From assembly GCA_963668015.2 (NCBI GenBank), contig CAXXCR010000012.1:1-64000 (forward strand): 64,000 nt of DNA, in the 5' to 3' direction. The position numbers and the translations under genes were made by a program. The DNA is from Ilyobacter_A sp963668015 (lineage in GTDB: Bacteria; Fusobacteriota; Fusobacteriia; Fusobacteriales; Fusobacteriaceae). The notes beneath the pieces were generated by a model. It had not been told where the DNA came from. It searched no databases and saw only the letters and a program-made list of their open reading frames with translations. Of this stretch, positions 8,165 through 16,650 are shown one piece after another (position 1 is the stretch's first letter; every line of letters starts with the position of its first letter).

Positions 8165-9289
8165 ATGAGTAACATATATTCGATACCTAAAGGAGATATA
8201 GTGTCATATGTTTCTGCTACTAAATATGAGAAAAACATTCCCTCAATGCTTGAAATGGTAAACGTTATTATGACTGACATGAACTCCGCTGAGAATTTAA
8301 TTGGTGATAACCCGCTATCTGTTATGCATGAAAATCACATTCATCATGCAAAATTCATGGCGAATGTATTTAAATTAAATGATTACGACCTTCTTTCAAA
8401 TACACTTAATTGGGTTTTGAATAGTTATAAATCCAGAGGATTTAAAAGTAAATACTTCCAAATAGAGCTTGAAGCTTGGATGGAGGTTGTAGAAAAAACT
8501 CTAGATTCAAAATGTTCTTCAGAAATCATTAAAATTTATGAATGGTTAAAATCCATTTTAGTCTATGCTGAAGAAGAAATCCAAAATGAAGTTAGAGAAA
8601 TTGAATACCCTTTCGATTCTGTTTGGGAGAATAGTAAAAACAAGATGTTTAATTTATTGGTTAGAGGCAGTTCTAATGAAGCCCTATCTTTTTCAAAATC
8701 AATTGTCAAAGATAGGAAATCCCTTGAAGAATTTTACACAAAAGTAATAACATATTCAATGTACGAAGTAGGTTTGTTATGGGAAAAAGGTCTTATATCT
8801 GTGGCTCAAGAACACCTTGCTACATCAATTGTAGTTAGAATTATGTCCTACCTATATATGGATGTCGTGCTAAATACTCAGGCAGGAGATTCTAAAGGGA
8901 AGGCGATAATTACTGCTTCAGCCAACGAATATCATGAGATAGGGGCACGGATAATCTCGGATATTCTAGAACTAGACGGATGGAATGTTATTTACCTCGG
9001 AGCCAATGTTCCCAATGAGGAATTGATTGGAATAATAAAAAAAGAAAAGCCTGATTTTGTAGGGGTGTCTGTGGCAATGAGTTTTAACATAGACAATGTA
9101 AGAAAACTTATTTCTGAAATAAGGAGTGATTCGGATTTAGATAATATAAAAATTTTAGTGGGGGGGTATGCATTTACCTTTGGTGCAAATAATCAAAAAA
9201 AATTGGGAGCAGACAAAATTTCATTGAGTGTCTATGAAACAGTAGAAGCTGCTAGATTATGGTGGGAAAATAAAAATGAATTTAGATAA
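8165..9289 (+). CDS. Cobalamin-binding photoreceptor-like sensor
   Basis: 374 residues. An N-terminal helical region of unknown type (about 1-150) precedes a B12-binding four-helix module (about 155-240) and a Rossmann-like B12-binding domain (245-370). The domain has E255-x-H257-x-x-G260 as the predicted lower cobalt ligand motif. The helical module carries W206-x9-E216-H217, the signature described for adenosylcobalamin photoreceptors of the CarH/LitR type. The residue after W206 is Glu, where CarH has the His that captures cobalt after light. There is no DNA-binding domain; instead the next gene, overlapping by 14 nt, is a diguanylate cyclase. I infer a light- or cobalamin-sensing input for c-di-GMP synthesis. 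A methionine-synthase-like corrinoid protein is the alternative. RBS is ATGGAGG. Confidence 0.8.
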   Translation: MSNIYSIPKGDIVSYVSATKYEKNIPSMLEMVNVIMTDMNSAENLIGDNPLSVMHENHIHHAKFMANVFKLNDYDLLSNTLNWVLNSYKSRGFKSKYFQIELEAWMEVVEKTLDSKCSSEIIKIYEWLKSILVYAEEEIQNEVREIEYPFDSVWENSKNKMFNLLVRGSSNEALSFSKSIVKDRKSLEEFYTKVITYSMYEVGLLWEKGLISVAQEHLATSIVVRIMSYLYMDVVLNTQAGDSKGKAIITASANEYHEIGARIISDILELDGWNVIYLGANVPNEELIGIIKKEKPDFVGVSVAMSFNIDNVRKLISEIRSDSDLDNIKILVGGYAFTFGANNQKKLGADKISLSVYETVEAARLWWENKNEFR

Positions 9290-10208
9290 TAGCAAAATTT
9301 TATTGGAGTACTTTATTAATGAAGCAAATACGCCTATAGTAAGTTTAACACAAGATTTTAGGATAGCTAAGTACAATAAGGCTTTTGAAAAATTAACACA
9401 TTATTCTGACAATATATTAGACGAGCTATTTGAAAATGTAATCGGAAAAATAAATGTTTCATCAGAAAAAGTCACTGATAAAAATTATGATGTTAAAGAA
9501 ATAAACTGTATCTACAAATCAAAATCAGGTTCTAAAACTCATTTACAAGGATCTTTGATAAGAAAAGAAAATGAACTGATTATAATATTTAAAAACTTTC
9601 AGATTATCGAATCTGAAATAGTAAGTGAAATTTCTCGAATGAATGTTGAAATGTCAAATCTTACAAGGGAATTAGCGAAAAAAAACTTTGATCTAAAGTT
9701 AGCGAATGAAAAAATTACTAAGTTGATAAATACTGATTTTTTAACCGGACTTCCTAATAGAAAATATTTTTTTGAACGTTTAGATGAGTTGATCTCTCTA
9801 AAAAAAAGAAAAGATAGTTTTAATATAGGCGTGATTTTTATAGATATAGATTTTTTTAAAAAATTTAATGACACATATGGACATGATAAAGGGGATTTAA
9901 TTCTGATAAAATTTTCTGAAATGCTAAAAAATAACCTCAGAAAAGAAGATGTGGTAGCGAGAATTGGGGGAGAGGAATTCTGTATTATTGTACAATACGC
10001 GGAAGAGAATTGTTTATTAAATATTTCTGAGAAACTAAGAAAATCTTGCGAATTAATATTAGTAGAAGATATAGACGATAAACTCACTGCAAGTTTTGGG
10101 GCAACAATATATAGAGAAAGTGAAGACAGAGATAGTTTAATGAAAAGGGCTGATGCGAATATGTATGAAGCGAAAATAAATGGTAGAAATCAAGTTGTGT
10201 TCAGATAA
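9276..10208 (+). CDS. PAS-GGDEF diguanylate cyclase
   Basis: 310 residues: PAS-like sensor (about 8-110), a short coiled-coil linker (115-150) and a GGDEF domain (153-310). The active-site loop is GGEEF, a functional variant, and an RxxD inhibition site (RKED) lies exactly five residues upstream, so product inhibition by c-di-GMP is expected. There is no transmembrane segment, so it is cytoplasmic. Its ATG lies inside the 3' end of the cobalamin-binding gene, implying translational coupling and a shared signalling job. Confidence 0.9.
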   Translation: MNLDNSKILLEYFINEANTPIVSLTQDFRIAKYNKAFEKLTHYSDNILDELFENVIGKINVSSEKVTDKNYDVKEINCIYKSKSGSKTHLQGSLIRKENELIIIFKNFQIIESEIVSEISRMNVEMSNLTRELAKKNFDLKLANEKITKLINTDFLTGLPNRKYFFERLDELISLKKRKDSFNIGVIFIDIDFFKKFNDTYGHDKGDLILIKFSEMLKNNLRKEDVVARIGGEEFCIIVQYAEENCLLNISEKLRKSCELILVEDIDDKLTASFGATIYRESEDRDSLMKRADANMYEAKINGRNQVVFR

Positions 10209-10365
10209 GATTTTATAATAAAAGTTGAATGAAATGAAGATAGGTAAATCTATGTAATGATATAGCTATTTTTTATTTTATTCTCATCGATAGAGGAGGC
10301 TTTGTTTCTTTATATTGTGAGGGAATATGCCACTGTTGCAGGAAATAAAAGAGTGGGGGTGAAAG

Positions 10366-10707
10366 ATGTACTATTTTTTAAAAGTTATAATTTCAGCGAT
10401 TCTCATTGTGAGCATCTCTGAAATTTCGAAGACTAATTCTAAAATAGGAGCTTTACTGGCTTCAATTCCATTAGTATCGGTTTTAGCCATCATTTGGATA
10501 TATGTAGAGAATAAAAATATAGAAATTATAACTTTACTTTCCAAACAAATTTTTTGGATGGTGATTCCTTCCTTGTTATTTTTTGTGTTTCTGCCTATTT
10601 TACTGAAATATGGATTAAATTTTTGGTTGTCTATGTTGGTGAGTTTAGGAGGGATGATTTTAGGTTACTATTTTATGATGAAATTTTATATAGTAGGTAG
10701 CACCTGA
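10366..10707 (+). CDS. DUF3147 membrane protein
   Basis: 113 residues with four predicted membrane helices and the pattern GALLASIPLVSVLAIIWIYVE characteristic of DUF3147 inner-membrane proteins. The function is unknown. A ribosome site (gtggggg) lies close to the ATG. It stands alone between the diguanylate cyclase and a GyrI-like gene. Confidence 0.75.
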   Translation: MYYFLKVIISAILIVSISEISKTNSKIGALLASIPLVSVLAIIWIYVENKNIEIITLLSKQIFWMVIPSLLFFVFLPILLKYGLNFWLSMLVSLGGMILGYYFMMKFYIVGST

Positions 10708-10793
10708 ATATATAATGAGAGTGAAGGCAAATAAAAAAGAGTGAATTTTATCTTGCCAGTTTGGAAACAAAAAAATTAAAGGGAGGAGCAAGT

Positions 10794-11267
10794 ATGGAGT
10801 ACAAAATAGTTGAAAAGGGTGAAATCAAATTAGTCGGGCTTAAGGAAAGGATAGTAATGCCAAATAATACCATCCCACAACTTTGGGAAAAATTTTCAGC
10901 CAGGGCAGCCGAAATAAAAAATATTGTAAATACCGGTTGGTATGGGGTGGCGGATAATATGGCACCGGAAGCCTACGAATTTGACGAAATGGCAGCTGTT
11001 GAAGTGTCGGCTTTTGATGATATACCAGAAGGAATGGAAACAAAAGTAATAGCACCACAAAAATATCTTGTATTTACTTATAAGGGGAAAATATCTTGTG
11101 AAGATGGAAAACCAGATTTATCAAAGACATATGAGTACCTATACGGAGAACTTCTACCTTCTACAGAATTTCAAGGGGATAAAAACTTCAACTTTGAACT
11201 TTATGACGAACGTTTTAAACCTGAGAGTGATGATTCCGAATTTGATATCTATGTACCTATAAAATAG
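10794..11267 (+). CDS. GyrI-like / AraC effector-binding domain protein
   Basis: 157 residues from the ATG at 10794, which follows GGGAGGAG; an in-frame TTG at 10761 lacks a site. It is a stand-alone SHS2-type GyrI-like domain: N-terminal KIVEKGEIKLVGLKERI, a central WYGVADN, and the acidic C-terminal end FELYDERFKPESDDSEFDIYVPI with a conserved acidic pocket. Such domains bind small hydrophobic or cationic ligands, either as transcription-factor sensors or, alone, as hydrolases or drug-binding proteins. A terminator follows at 11288. Confidence 0.85.
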   Translation: MEYKIVEKGEIKLVGLKERIVMPNNTIPQLWEKFSARAAEIKNIVNTGWYGVADNMAPEAYEFDEMAAVEVSAFDDIPEGMETKVIAPQKYLVFTYKGKISCEDGKPDLSKTYEYLYGELLPSTEFQGDKNFNFELYDERFKPESDDSEFDIYVPIK

Positions 11268-11287
11268 TATAAAGGTGAGGGTTGTTT

Positions 11288-11321
11288 AAGGTGTTTCTAT
11301 TTTGGAGACACCTTCTTTTTT
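11288..11321 (+). terminator. Terminator of the GyrI-like gene
   Basis: AAGGTGT (11288-11294) / ACACCTT (11308-11314) stem and a T run. The 292 nt from here to the RluA-family gene hold no gene that I can see. Confidence 0.8.
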
Positions 11322-11613
11322 TGCTATAATAAGATATTAGCGTGAAAAATGACTAAATTTATTCGTTTGATTTAAAAAACTGCTTTGGCTAAATTTTATA
11401 TAGGATATTAATTTCTTCATTGTTGAATTCCATAAATAATGATATAATTAATAGTTATAGTTTATTTACTAATTATGTAGTGTTTATTATAATTTCAGAA
11501 ATATTATAATTCAAATAAACTTAATTTTTAGATGTTATATTTTTTATTTATAAAATTACTTAAAGTGCGTAATAGAGGCTAATTATTAAATTAAAATTAA
11601 AGATGGAGGCAAA

Positions 11614-12525
11614 TTGAAAAAAGTAGAAAAAAAACCAAAATTAAAGAAGAATGCAATATTAAAAGTGGATGAAAATGGTCAGTTGTTAGAGTTTTTGTTA
11701 AAAAAATTACAGGGCAAAAGTAGAACTAATGTTAAGAGATTACTAAGTGAAAGACAGATTCTGATTAATGGAATAGTGACTACTCAGTTTAACGCCCCTT
11801 TAGTAAAAGGTGATTCTATAGAAATTATGTATGGAAAAGTTCGTGGGCAGAAAATAACGGGCTTAAAGATAGTATTTGAAGATGATGATATTATAGTTGT
11901 AGATAAAGAATCTGGAGTTCTTTCTATGGCAACAGATAAAGAACGGAATAAAACAGCGTATAATATCTTAAAAAATTATTTGAAAGAAAAAAATCCTAAG
12001 AATAAAGTTTTTATAGTTCATCGTTTGGACAGGGATACTTCCGGAGTAATGATTTTTGCAAGAAATGAAGAGATGCAACAAAAATTACAATCTAACTGGT
12101 CGGAAATTGTAAGAGAAAGAACTTATGTTGCTGTTGTAGAAGGAAGAGTTGCAAAAGACGAGGATACGATTTCTTCTTATCTTAAAGAAAATTCTGTATT
12201 TGTCAGCTATTCGAGTCCAAGTCCAGAAAATGGGGGAAAATTAGCTGTAAGCAATTATAAAGTTGTTAGAAGAAGACCGGGATTTTCTATGGTAGAAGTT
12301 AGATTAGACACCGGAAGAAAAAACCAAATACGGGTTCATATGAAAGATTTGGGGCATCCTATCATTGGTGATGCAAAATACGGATCGAAGAAAAATCCTA
12401 TAAGAAGATTAGGTTTGCATGCAAAAAATATTATATTCCAACACCCTAAAACAGGTAGGGTATTAGAATTCGTTTCACCAGTTCCAGTAAAATTTCAACA
12501 GATGTTTGAATTAAAGAAGAAATAA
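11614..12525 (+). CDS. RluA-family 23S rRNA pseudouridine synthase
   Basis: 303 residues from a TTG start after GATGGAGG. An S4 RNA-binding domain (about 15-75, SRTNVKRLLSERQILING) precedes the RluA/RluD catalytic domain. The catalytic motif HRLDRDTSG is intact with its aspartate, followed by RTYVAVVEG and GRKNQIRVH. The enzyme isomerises uridine in 23S rRNA; the exact position (RluC- or RluD-type) cannot be told from sequence reading. The gene appears to be single. Confidence 0.92.
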   Translation: MKKVEKKPKLKKNAILKVDENGQLLEFLLKKLQGKSRTNVKRLLSERQILINGIVTTQFNAPLVKGDSIEIMYGKVRGQKITGLKIVFEDDDIIVVDKESGVLSMATDKERNKTAYNILKNYLKEKNPKNKVFIVHRLDRDTSGVMIFARNEEMQQKLQSNWSEIVRERTYVAVVEGRVAKDEDTISSYLKENSVFVSYSSPSPENGGKLAVSNYKVVRRRPGFSMVEVRLDTGRKNQIRVHMKDLGHPIIGDAKYGSKKNPIRRLGLHAKNIIFQHPKTGRVLEFVSPVPVKFQQMFELKKK

Positions 12526-12533
12526 TACATAAC

Positions 12534-12655
12534 TAAAGTTGCTGCGTAGAATTATTGCGATAAATTACCGAATTGCTGTACTTTCTTTTCATCAAGGATA
12601 AAGAAAGTAAGGTTCTCATAAATTCAATATTTTATTAAAGGTCGCAATTTAGGTT
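12534..12655. repeat. MITE-like element, short copy B
   Basis: The left end AAGTTGCTGCGTAGAATTAT and an inverted right end (AAATTCAATATTTTATTA...TCGCAATTTAGG) match the ends of the long-palindrome element at 7764, but the cacagag/cacgaat interior is absent, as in an internal-deletion derivative. Confidence 0.65.
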
Positions 12656-12716
12656 ATATATATAACTAGGAATAAAAATAATGAGAAAAAGTTAAAGAAC
12701 ACCATAATAAAGTGGG

Positions 12717-12770
12717 ATATATAGATAAATTTTTAAGGTGACATCTTTTAATTAAGATGTCATTTTGCTA
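12717..12770 (+). repeat. ATTTTTAAGGTGACA hairpin repeat, copy 1
   Basis: GATAAATTTTTAAGGTGACATC...GATGTCA with a following T-rich run. Copies lie at 13325-13372 and 14176-14226, and a worn one at about 5655. They look like terminators but share the sequence 5' of the stem as well, so they are a dispersed family. Confidence 0.65.
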
Positions 12771-12782
12771 ATGTTTTTAAAG

Positions 12783-12824
12783 AAAAACTCTAAAAATTAA
12801 TATAATTTTAGAGAGTTTTTTATA
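12783..12824. terminator. Bidirectional hairpin
   Basis: AACTCTAAAAATTA pairs with TAATTTTAGAGAGTT and is followed by TTTTTT. Confidence 0.6.
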
Positions 12825-12884
12825 ATTTAGACAAATATTTCCGAATTCATGATATAATATGATATTAAGAAAGTGAGGTCTGCT

Positions 12885-13094
12885 ATGTATATGTCTAGGA
12901 ATAATATGAACATTTTTGTTATTCGGGTTATTGAAAAAATAACTGAAGAGGGAACTTTTATCAAAGATAAAAGAGCTGTGAAAACAGAGGAAGAATCCCT
13001 GGAAGTTTATGGGGAGTTTTTAAAGAAATACCCTGATTTGAAAATTGAATGTTTCAATTACAAAACAGGTGAAATGATTGATAAAAATTATTAA
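12885..13094 (+). CDS. Small unknown protein
   Basis: 69 residues from ATG 12885, preceded by GTGAGG; the in-frame GTG at 12873 is part of that site. A TATAAT box lies at 12853-12858. The protein is small, alpha/beta and charged (EEESLEVYGEFLKKYPDLKIECFNY-like end) without signal or membrane segment. A perfect terminator follows at 13144, which supports it being a real gene. No family is recognised. Confidence 0.55.
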   Translation: MYMSRNNMNIFVIRVIEKITEEGTFIKDKRAVKTEEESLEVYGEFLKKYPDLKIECFNYKTGEMIDKNY

Positions 13095-13143
13095 TAGTAA
13101 AACGAATTTATCGGTCATTTTAAAATAAATCACTACTTGTTAG

Positions 13144-13170
13144 AGAATCTTAATTTAAGATTCTTTTTTA
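13144..13170 (+). terminator. Terminator of the small gene at 12885
   Basis: AGAATCTT (13144-13151) / AAGATTCT (13157-13164) stem followed by six T. The stretch from here to 13472 holds no supported gene, only copy 2 of the ATTTTTAAGGTGACA family (13325-13372). Confidence 0.85.
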
Positions 13171-13324
13171 CTTTTTGTAGTGATATATTGGCTACAAATT
13201 TCATAAAGGATAGGGGGAACGTCTTTACGTTACATAGGATAATGAGTTACTACGCTATGGAAATGACCAAGAAATATGTGAGTATGGAGAACAAGACACT
13301 AAAAGAACCTCCTAAGAGAGTTGA

Positions 13325-13372
13325 TGGAGTGGATAAATTTTTGAGGTGATACTGTAAAGGTGTCACCTTTTT
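13325..13372 (+). repeat. ATTTTTAAGGTGACA hairpin repeat, copy 2
   Basis: GGATAAATTTTTGAGGTGATA then GGTGTCACCTTTTT; same arrangement as copies at 12717 and 14176. Confidence 0.6.
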
Positions 13373-13472
13373 ATATTGATTTCTGGATTTTAAAATATTG
13401 TAAGAATGTCACAAAAACGTCATAAAGATATTATATAATAATTTTAAATTGTAAAAAAATTAGGAGGTAGTG

Positions 13473-14186
13473 ATGAGTAAAAGGGTACAGTATCTAAGGT
13501 TTTCAATTCAAAGTTTATTTATAATAATCTTGACTTTAGGTTTTTACAGAAGTACGAGGACTTACTTTAAGTATATTGTTTTATTATCATTTTTAGCTGG
13601 AAATTATTTTTGTGGGTGGATTTGTCCTTTTGGAACAGTTCAAGAGATGTTTTCTAGAATAGGCAAAATGATCTTCAATAGGCAGTACAAAATGCCTCGT
13701 AGTATTCAAAAGTACTTGCAATTTTCTAGATACATTTTATACTTTTCTTTATCAGTAAGTGTTGTTAAGGATATTTTTTCATATTTTGACGGATATAAGT
13801 CTTTCTTTAAGTTAGTAGGGGACTTGCCTAATGTTCCTTTATCTATATCAGTTTTTATTATGTTAAGTTTCCTTGTTATTTCAATGGTATTTGAGAGGCC
13901 GTTTTGCAACTACTTTTGTCCCGAGGCATATAAATTTTCTATAAGAAGTATAACCAGGTTAATGAATATAACTAGAAATGAAAAAACATGTGTAGAATGT
14001 AAAAAGTGTGATACAGCCTGTCCTATGAATATTCCAGTCTCAAAATCAAATAACGTAAGAAATCTCCAGTGTATAAATTGTTTTAAATGTATAGAAACCT
14101 GTCCAGTAGAAAAAACATTAGGTTATAGATTTGCTTTTAAAAAAGAGCTTTTAAGATTGAAAACAAAGATTTCGAGGAATGGATAG
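13473..14186 (+). CDS. NapH/NosR-like 4Fe-4S membrane ferredoxin
   Basis: 237 residues from ATG 13473 after AGGAGG. Several membrane helices (about 10-30, 35-50, 90-110, 128-148) are broken by the cysteine motif FCGWICPFG (47-55) and a second NYFCPEA, typical of NapH/CcoG/RdxA-type polyferredoxins. The C-terminal domain has two 4Fe-4S motifs, CVECKKCDTACP and CINCFKCIETCP. It should move electrons from the quinone pool or a reductase to another redox protein. No partner enzyme is adjacent, so the acceptor is unknown. A terminator-repeat follows at 14197. Confidence 0.87.
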   Translation: MSKRVQYLRFSIQSLFIIILTLGFYRSTRTYFKYIVLLSFLAGNYFCGWICPFGTVQEMFSRIGKMIFNRQYKMPRSIQKYLQFSRYILYFSLSVSVVKDIFSYFDGYKSFFKLVGDLPNVPLSISVFIMLSFLVISMVFERPFCNYFCPEAYKFSIRSITRLMNITRNEKTCVECKKCDTACPMNIPVSKSNNVRNLQCINCFKCIETCPVEKTLGYRFAFKKELLRLKTKISRNG

Positions 14187-14226
14187 ATTTTTAAGGTGAC
14201 ACCCTGTAAAGGGTGTCATTTTTTAT
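14176..14226 (+). terminator. Terminator / ATTTTTAAGGTGACA repeat, copy 3
   Basis: TGACACCCT (14198-14206) / AGGGTGTCA (14210-14218) then a run of T. The upstream half overlaps the end of the ferredoxin gene and matches the copies at 12717 and 13325. Confidence 0.8.
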
Positions 14227-14402
14227 ATGCGAGACTTTCCATACATCAATTGGAGTTGTAGATAGAATGAAAAGGGGTTTTATCAAAAAATACAAAAACA
14301 CCTCATTTTGGGGGCGAGGTGTTTTCATATGTATTTTATAAAGAAGTAACTTTAATGACACTTATTAGTCGGATAAATATCTGATAAAGTCTAAATTATT
14401 TT
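14222..14402 (+). repeat. CATACATCAATTGGAG segment plus GAGGTGTT/ATTAGTCG repeat, copy 3
   Basis: GACTTTCCATACATCAATTG (14226-14245) recurs at 17084; in both places it leads into TTTTATCAAAAAATAC and then the GAGGTGTT hairpin. Here the two parts are about 30 nt apart, at 17084 about 200 nt, so one is an internal deletion or the other an insertion. The tail TTATTAGTCG...AAAGTCTAAA is present. Confidence 0.7.
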
Positions 14403-14441
14403 TAGTAATTAAAAGTAAAAACACCCCATAGAAGATGAGGT

Positions 14442-15161
14442 GTGAATAATATTTTTTTTGGAGGCTTTTTTATTTTTTCAATTATATTATTTATGAATAA
14501 AATGTACCTTACTTTTATGTCTAGTTATTTTGAAACAGTTAGAATCTTAATCAACGTAATCGAATTAAGAGATGACTATACAAGAGGACATTCGGAGCAT
14601 GTAGCTAATTTGGTTGAACTTATTTATGAAAACTCTCCACCTAAAATAAAGAAAAAACTATCTAAAAGACATTTGATTGAAGCGGCTCTTTTACATGATA
14701 TTGGGAAAATATCAATTCCTACAGAAATTCTTATGAAAAAAAGTCATTTGACAAATGAAGAATATGAAATTATAAAAGAACATACAAATGTGGGGGAGGA
14801 GTTATTGAAAACATCTGAAGTGTTTAAAACAATAATTTCTTGGATAAAATACCACCATGAAAGGATAGACGGTAAAGGATATTATGGTTTAAGTTCTGAA
14901 GAAATTCCTTTAGAGTCTAAAATAATAGCAGTAGCAGATACTTATTCAGCTATAACAACAGATCGTGTATATAGGTCTAAGAAATCATATGACGTTGCCG
15001 TTAAAATTTTAAAAGAAGCAGCAGGAACACAGCTAGATGAGGGAATAGTCGATATATTTTTAAAGATTGAGTATAGTGATCTGGTAAAAGGTCGCTTTCG
15101 TATAAAAAATGACTTTTATAAACATTCGAAAGAAATAAATTGGAAATTAAATAATGTGTAG
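14442..15161 (+). CDS. HD-GYP phosphodiesterase, membrane-anchored
   Basis: About 239 residues. The start is uncertain: a GTG at 14442 gives a short hydrophobic N-terminus that would be one membrane anchor (NIFFGGFFIFSIILFMNKMY), while ATG 14493 would remove most of it; GGAGG at 14460-14464 fits neither exactly. The HD-GYP domain is complete: RGHSEHV, LLHDIGKI and HHERIDGKGY, with the P of GYP replaced by Y. HD-GYP enzymes hydrolyse c-di-GMP to GMP via a di- or tri-metal centre. There is no sensor domain beyond the anchor. Weak terminator-like sequence lies directly upstream. Confidence 0.82.
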   Translation: MNNIFFGGFFIFSIILFMNKMYLTFMSSYFETVRILINVIELRDDYTRGHSEHVANLVELIYENSPPKIKKKLSKRHLIEAALLHDIGKISIPTEILMKKSHLTNEEYEIIKEHTNVGEELLKTSEVFKTIISWIKYHHERIDGKGYYGLSSEEIPLESKIIAVADTYSAITTDRVYRSKKSYDVAVKILKEAAGTQLDEGIVDIFLKIEYSDLVKGRFRIKNDFYKHSKEINWKLNNV

Positions 15162-15194
15162 TATAAAGCACGTCAAATAATGGATAAGTTGTGT

Positions 15195-15290
15195 AAAAAA
15201 GAGAGTTGGAACTTAAGTCCCAACTCTCTTTTATTCTTTTAAGTGCCCTAATATATTATAGAATAATGAAGGTTATTACTTACAGCTCCA
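15195..15290. repeat. GTTGGGAC palindrome repeat, copy 1 (with terminator)
   Basis: Stem GAGAGTTGG...CCAACTCTC (15201-15227) with T-rich ends serves as terminator between the convergent HD-GYP and LysE genes. The following TTTTAAGTGCCCTAATATATTA is the worn second part of the family seen at 16558, 18243, 18767 and 20559. Confidence 0.75.
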
Positions 15291-15295
15291 ATACT

Positions 15296-15925
15296 TTAAT
15301 TTGACTTGGCACGTAATAAATTTAGTCCTAAAGCTACAAAGATTAAACCAGTTATTTTATTTAATGCATCAGAAAATTTATTTTTTCCTTTTAATTTTCC
15401 TGCTATTACCGATGATAAGATTGCCAGAATTAAAAACCAAACTGTTCCTGTAATGATAAAAGTTAATCCTAACAATAAAAAAGGAACAGCTCCGTAGACA
15501 TTATCTGGAGATATAAATTGTGGTAAAAATGCTAGAAAAAATAACGCTACTTTCGGATTTAATGTATTTGTAAGTACTCCGTCAAAGTACATTTTTTTCA
15601 AACTTATTTTTTCAGTATTACATTTTTGTATCAGTAAAGAATTGTCAGATTTGATTGACTTTATTCCTAAATAAATCAAATATCCTGCTCCTAGAATTTT
15701 TATAATATTAAATGCCAATGCAGATTTTGATAGTATAACCGATAAACCTAAAGCAGCCATCACAGTATGTATTAGACAACCTGTTGATATTCCAAGAGCT
15801 GAAATCACCCCTGCTTTTCTTCCTTGCATTCCCCGACCTAAAATATATATTGTATCTGATCCTGGTGTAAGATTCAATAAAATTCCAGATATAATAAAAA
15901 CACCGTAATTAGTTATACCAAACAT
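15296..15925 (-). CDS. LysE/RhtB family amino-acid exporter
   Basis: 209 residues, six predicted membrane helices. The N-terminal signature LNLTPGSDTIYILGRGMQGRK and the GLSVILSKSALAFNIIKILGAGYLIYLGIKS stretch are diagnostic of RhtB/LysE exporters, which expel homoserine, threonine, lysine or related compounds. RBS TCAGGAG precedes the ATG. The substrate cannot be read from sequence. It stands alone on the minus strand. Confidence 0.92.
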   Translation of the reverse strand: MFGITNYGVFIISGILLNLTPGSDTIYILGRGMQGRKAGVISALGISTGCLIHTVMAALGLSVILSKSALAFNIIKILGAGYLIYLGIKSIKSDNSLLIQKCNTEKISLKKMYFDGVLTNTLNPKVALFFLAFLPQFISPDNVYGAVPFLLLGLTFIITGTVWFLILAILSSVIAGKLKGKNKFSDALNKITGLIFVALGLNLLRAKSN

Positions 15926-16077
15926 ATCATCACTCCTGAATTTTAATTAAAGAACAAATATAACTTAATATAGCATTGGCAAAGATATCATGTCAATGTG
16001 AAAAAATGATCGTAATTAGAGAAATTCTTTTTTTATTTTATGATACCACAAGGTGAGTGTACTCTGGTAACGTTACC

Positions 16078-16224
16078 TTGACTATTCTCAACATTTGTGT
16101 TATACTAGTTTAGTAATTAAGAATTAAATTTATTTCTAATTTTCATTCAATACTTTATAAGTTTTGTAAGGATTTAGTTAAAGTTTGTTCTAAATTTCAA
16201 TACAAAATTTATGGAGGTATTATA
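16078..16224 (+). promoter_or_regulatory. csp promoter and conserved leader, copy 3
   Basis: TTGACT (16078-16083), 17-nt spacer, TATACT (16101-16106) and a leader matching those at 3611 and 4300 nearly base for base, although it lies 12 kb away. Confidence 0.85.
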
Positions 16225-16425
16225 ATGATTAAAGGAACTGTTAAATGGTTTAATGGAGAAAAAGGATTTGGATTTATTACTGGTGAAGATGAAAAAGAGT
16301 ACTTTGTACACTTTTCTGAAATTCAAAAAGATGGATTTAAAACTTTAGAAGATGGGGAAGAAGTTACTTTTGAAGTAACTCAAGGGCAAAAAGGTCCTCA
16401 AGCTGCTAACGTTAAATCTTTATAG
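16225..16425 (+). CDS. Cold-shock protein, copy 3
   Basis: 66-residue CspA-family protein with KGFGFI and YFVHF motifs, nearly identical to the copy at 4448; the C-terminus ends KSL where the others end KSV. It has the same promoter, leader and terminator structure, so the whole transcription unit was copied and not just the coding part. Confidence 0.95.
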   Translation: MIKGTVKWFNGEKGFGFITGEDEKEYFVHFSEIQKDGFKTLEDGEEVTFEVTQGQKGPQAANVKSL

Positions 16426-16437
16426 TCTATATGATTT

Positions 16438-16464
16438 AAGCTACCTTAATGGGTAGCTTTTTTT
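16438..16464 (+). terminator. Terminator of csp copy 3
   Basis: AGCTACC / GGTAGCT stem with a seven-T run, identical to that of csp copy 1. Confidence 0.9.
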
Positions 16465-16557
16465 ATTACCATCATTCATAAGATGTATAATACTCGAATT
16501 TATACAAGATTTGGAATACGATTATTCTAAGTAATGGATAAATTCTGTAAAATACAA

Positions 16558-16650
16558 AGTTGGGACTTGAGTCTCAACTTTATTTATATATTACTCTTTA
16601 TAAGTGTCCCAACTTTGGAAGATAAATATATATAATATTTCGATTATTTT
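16558..16650. repeat. GTTGGGAC palindrome repeat, copy 2
   Basis: GTTGGGACTTGAGTCTCAAC hairpin, then GTGTCCCAACTT followed by AGATAAATATATATAATAT. The second part overlaps the 3' end of the minus-strand ribbon-helix-helix gene, so the last 13 or so codons of that gene are made of repeat sequence. Confidence 0.7.

Noticed and set aside
13137..13349. 70-codon frame on the plus strand
   Set aside because: It starts at a TTG without a ribosome site, contains the terminator hairpin of the preceding gene (13144-13170) and ends in a dispersed repeat.
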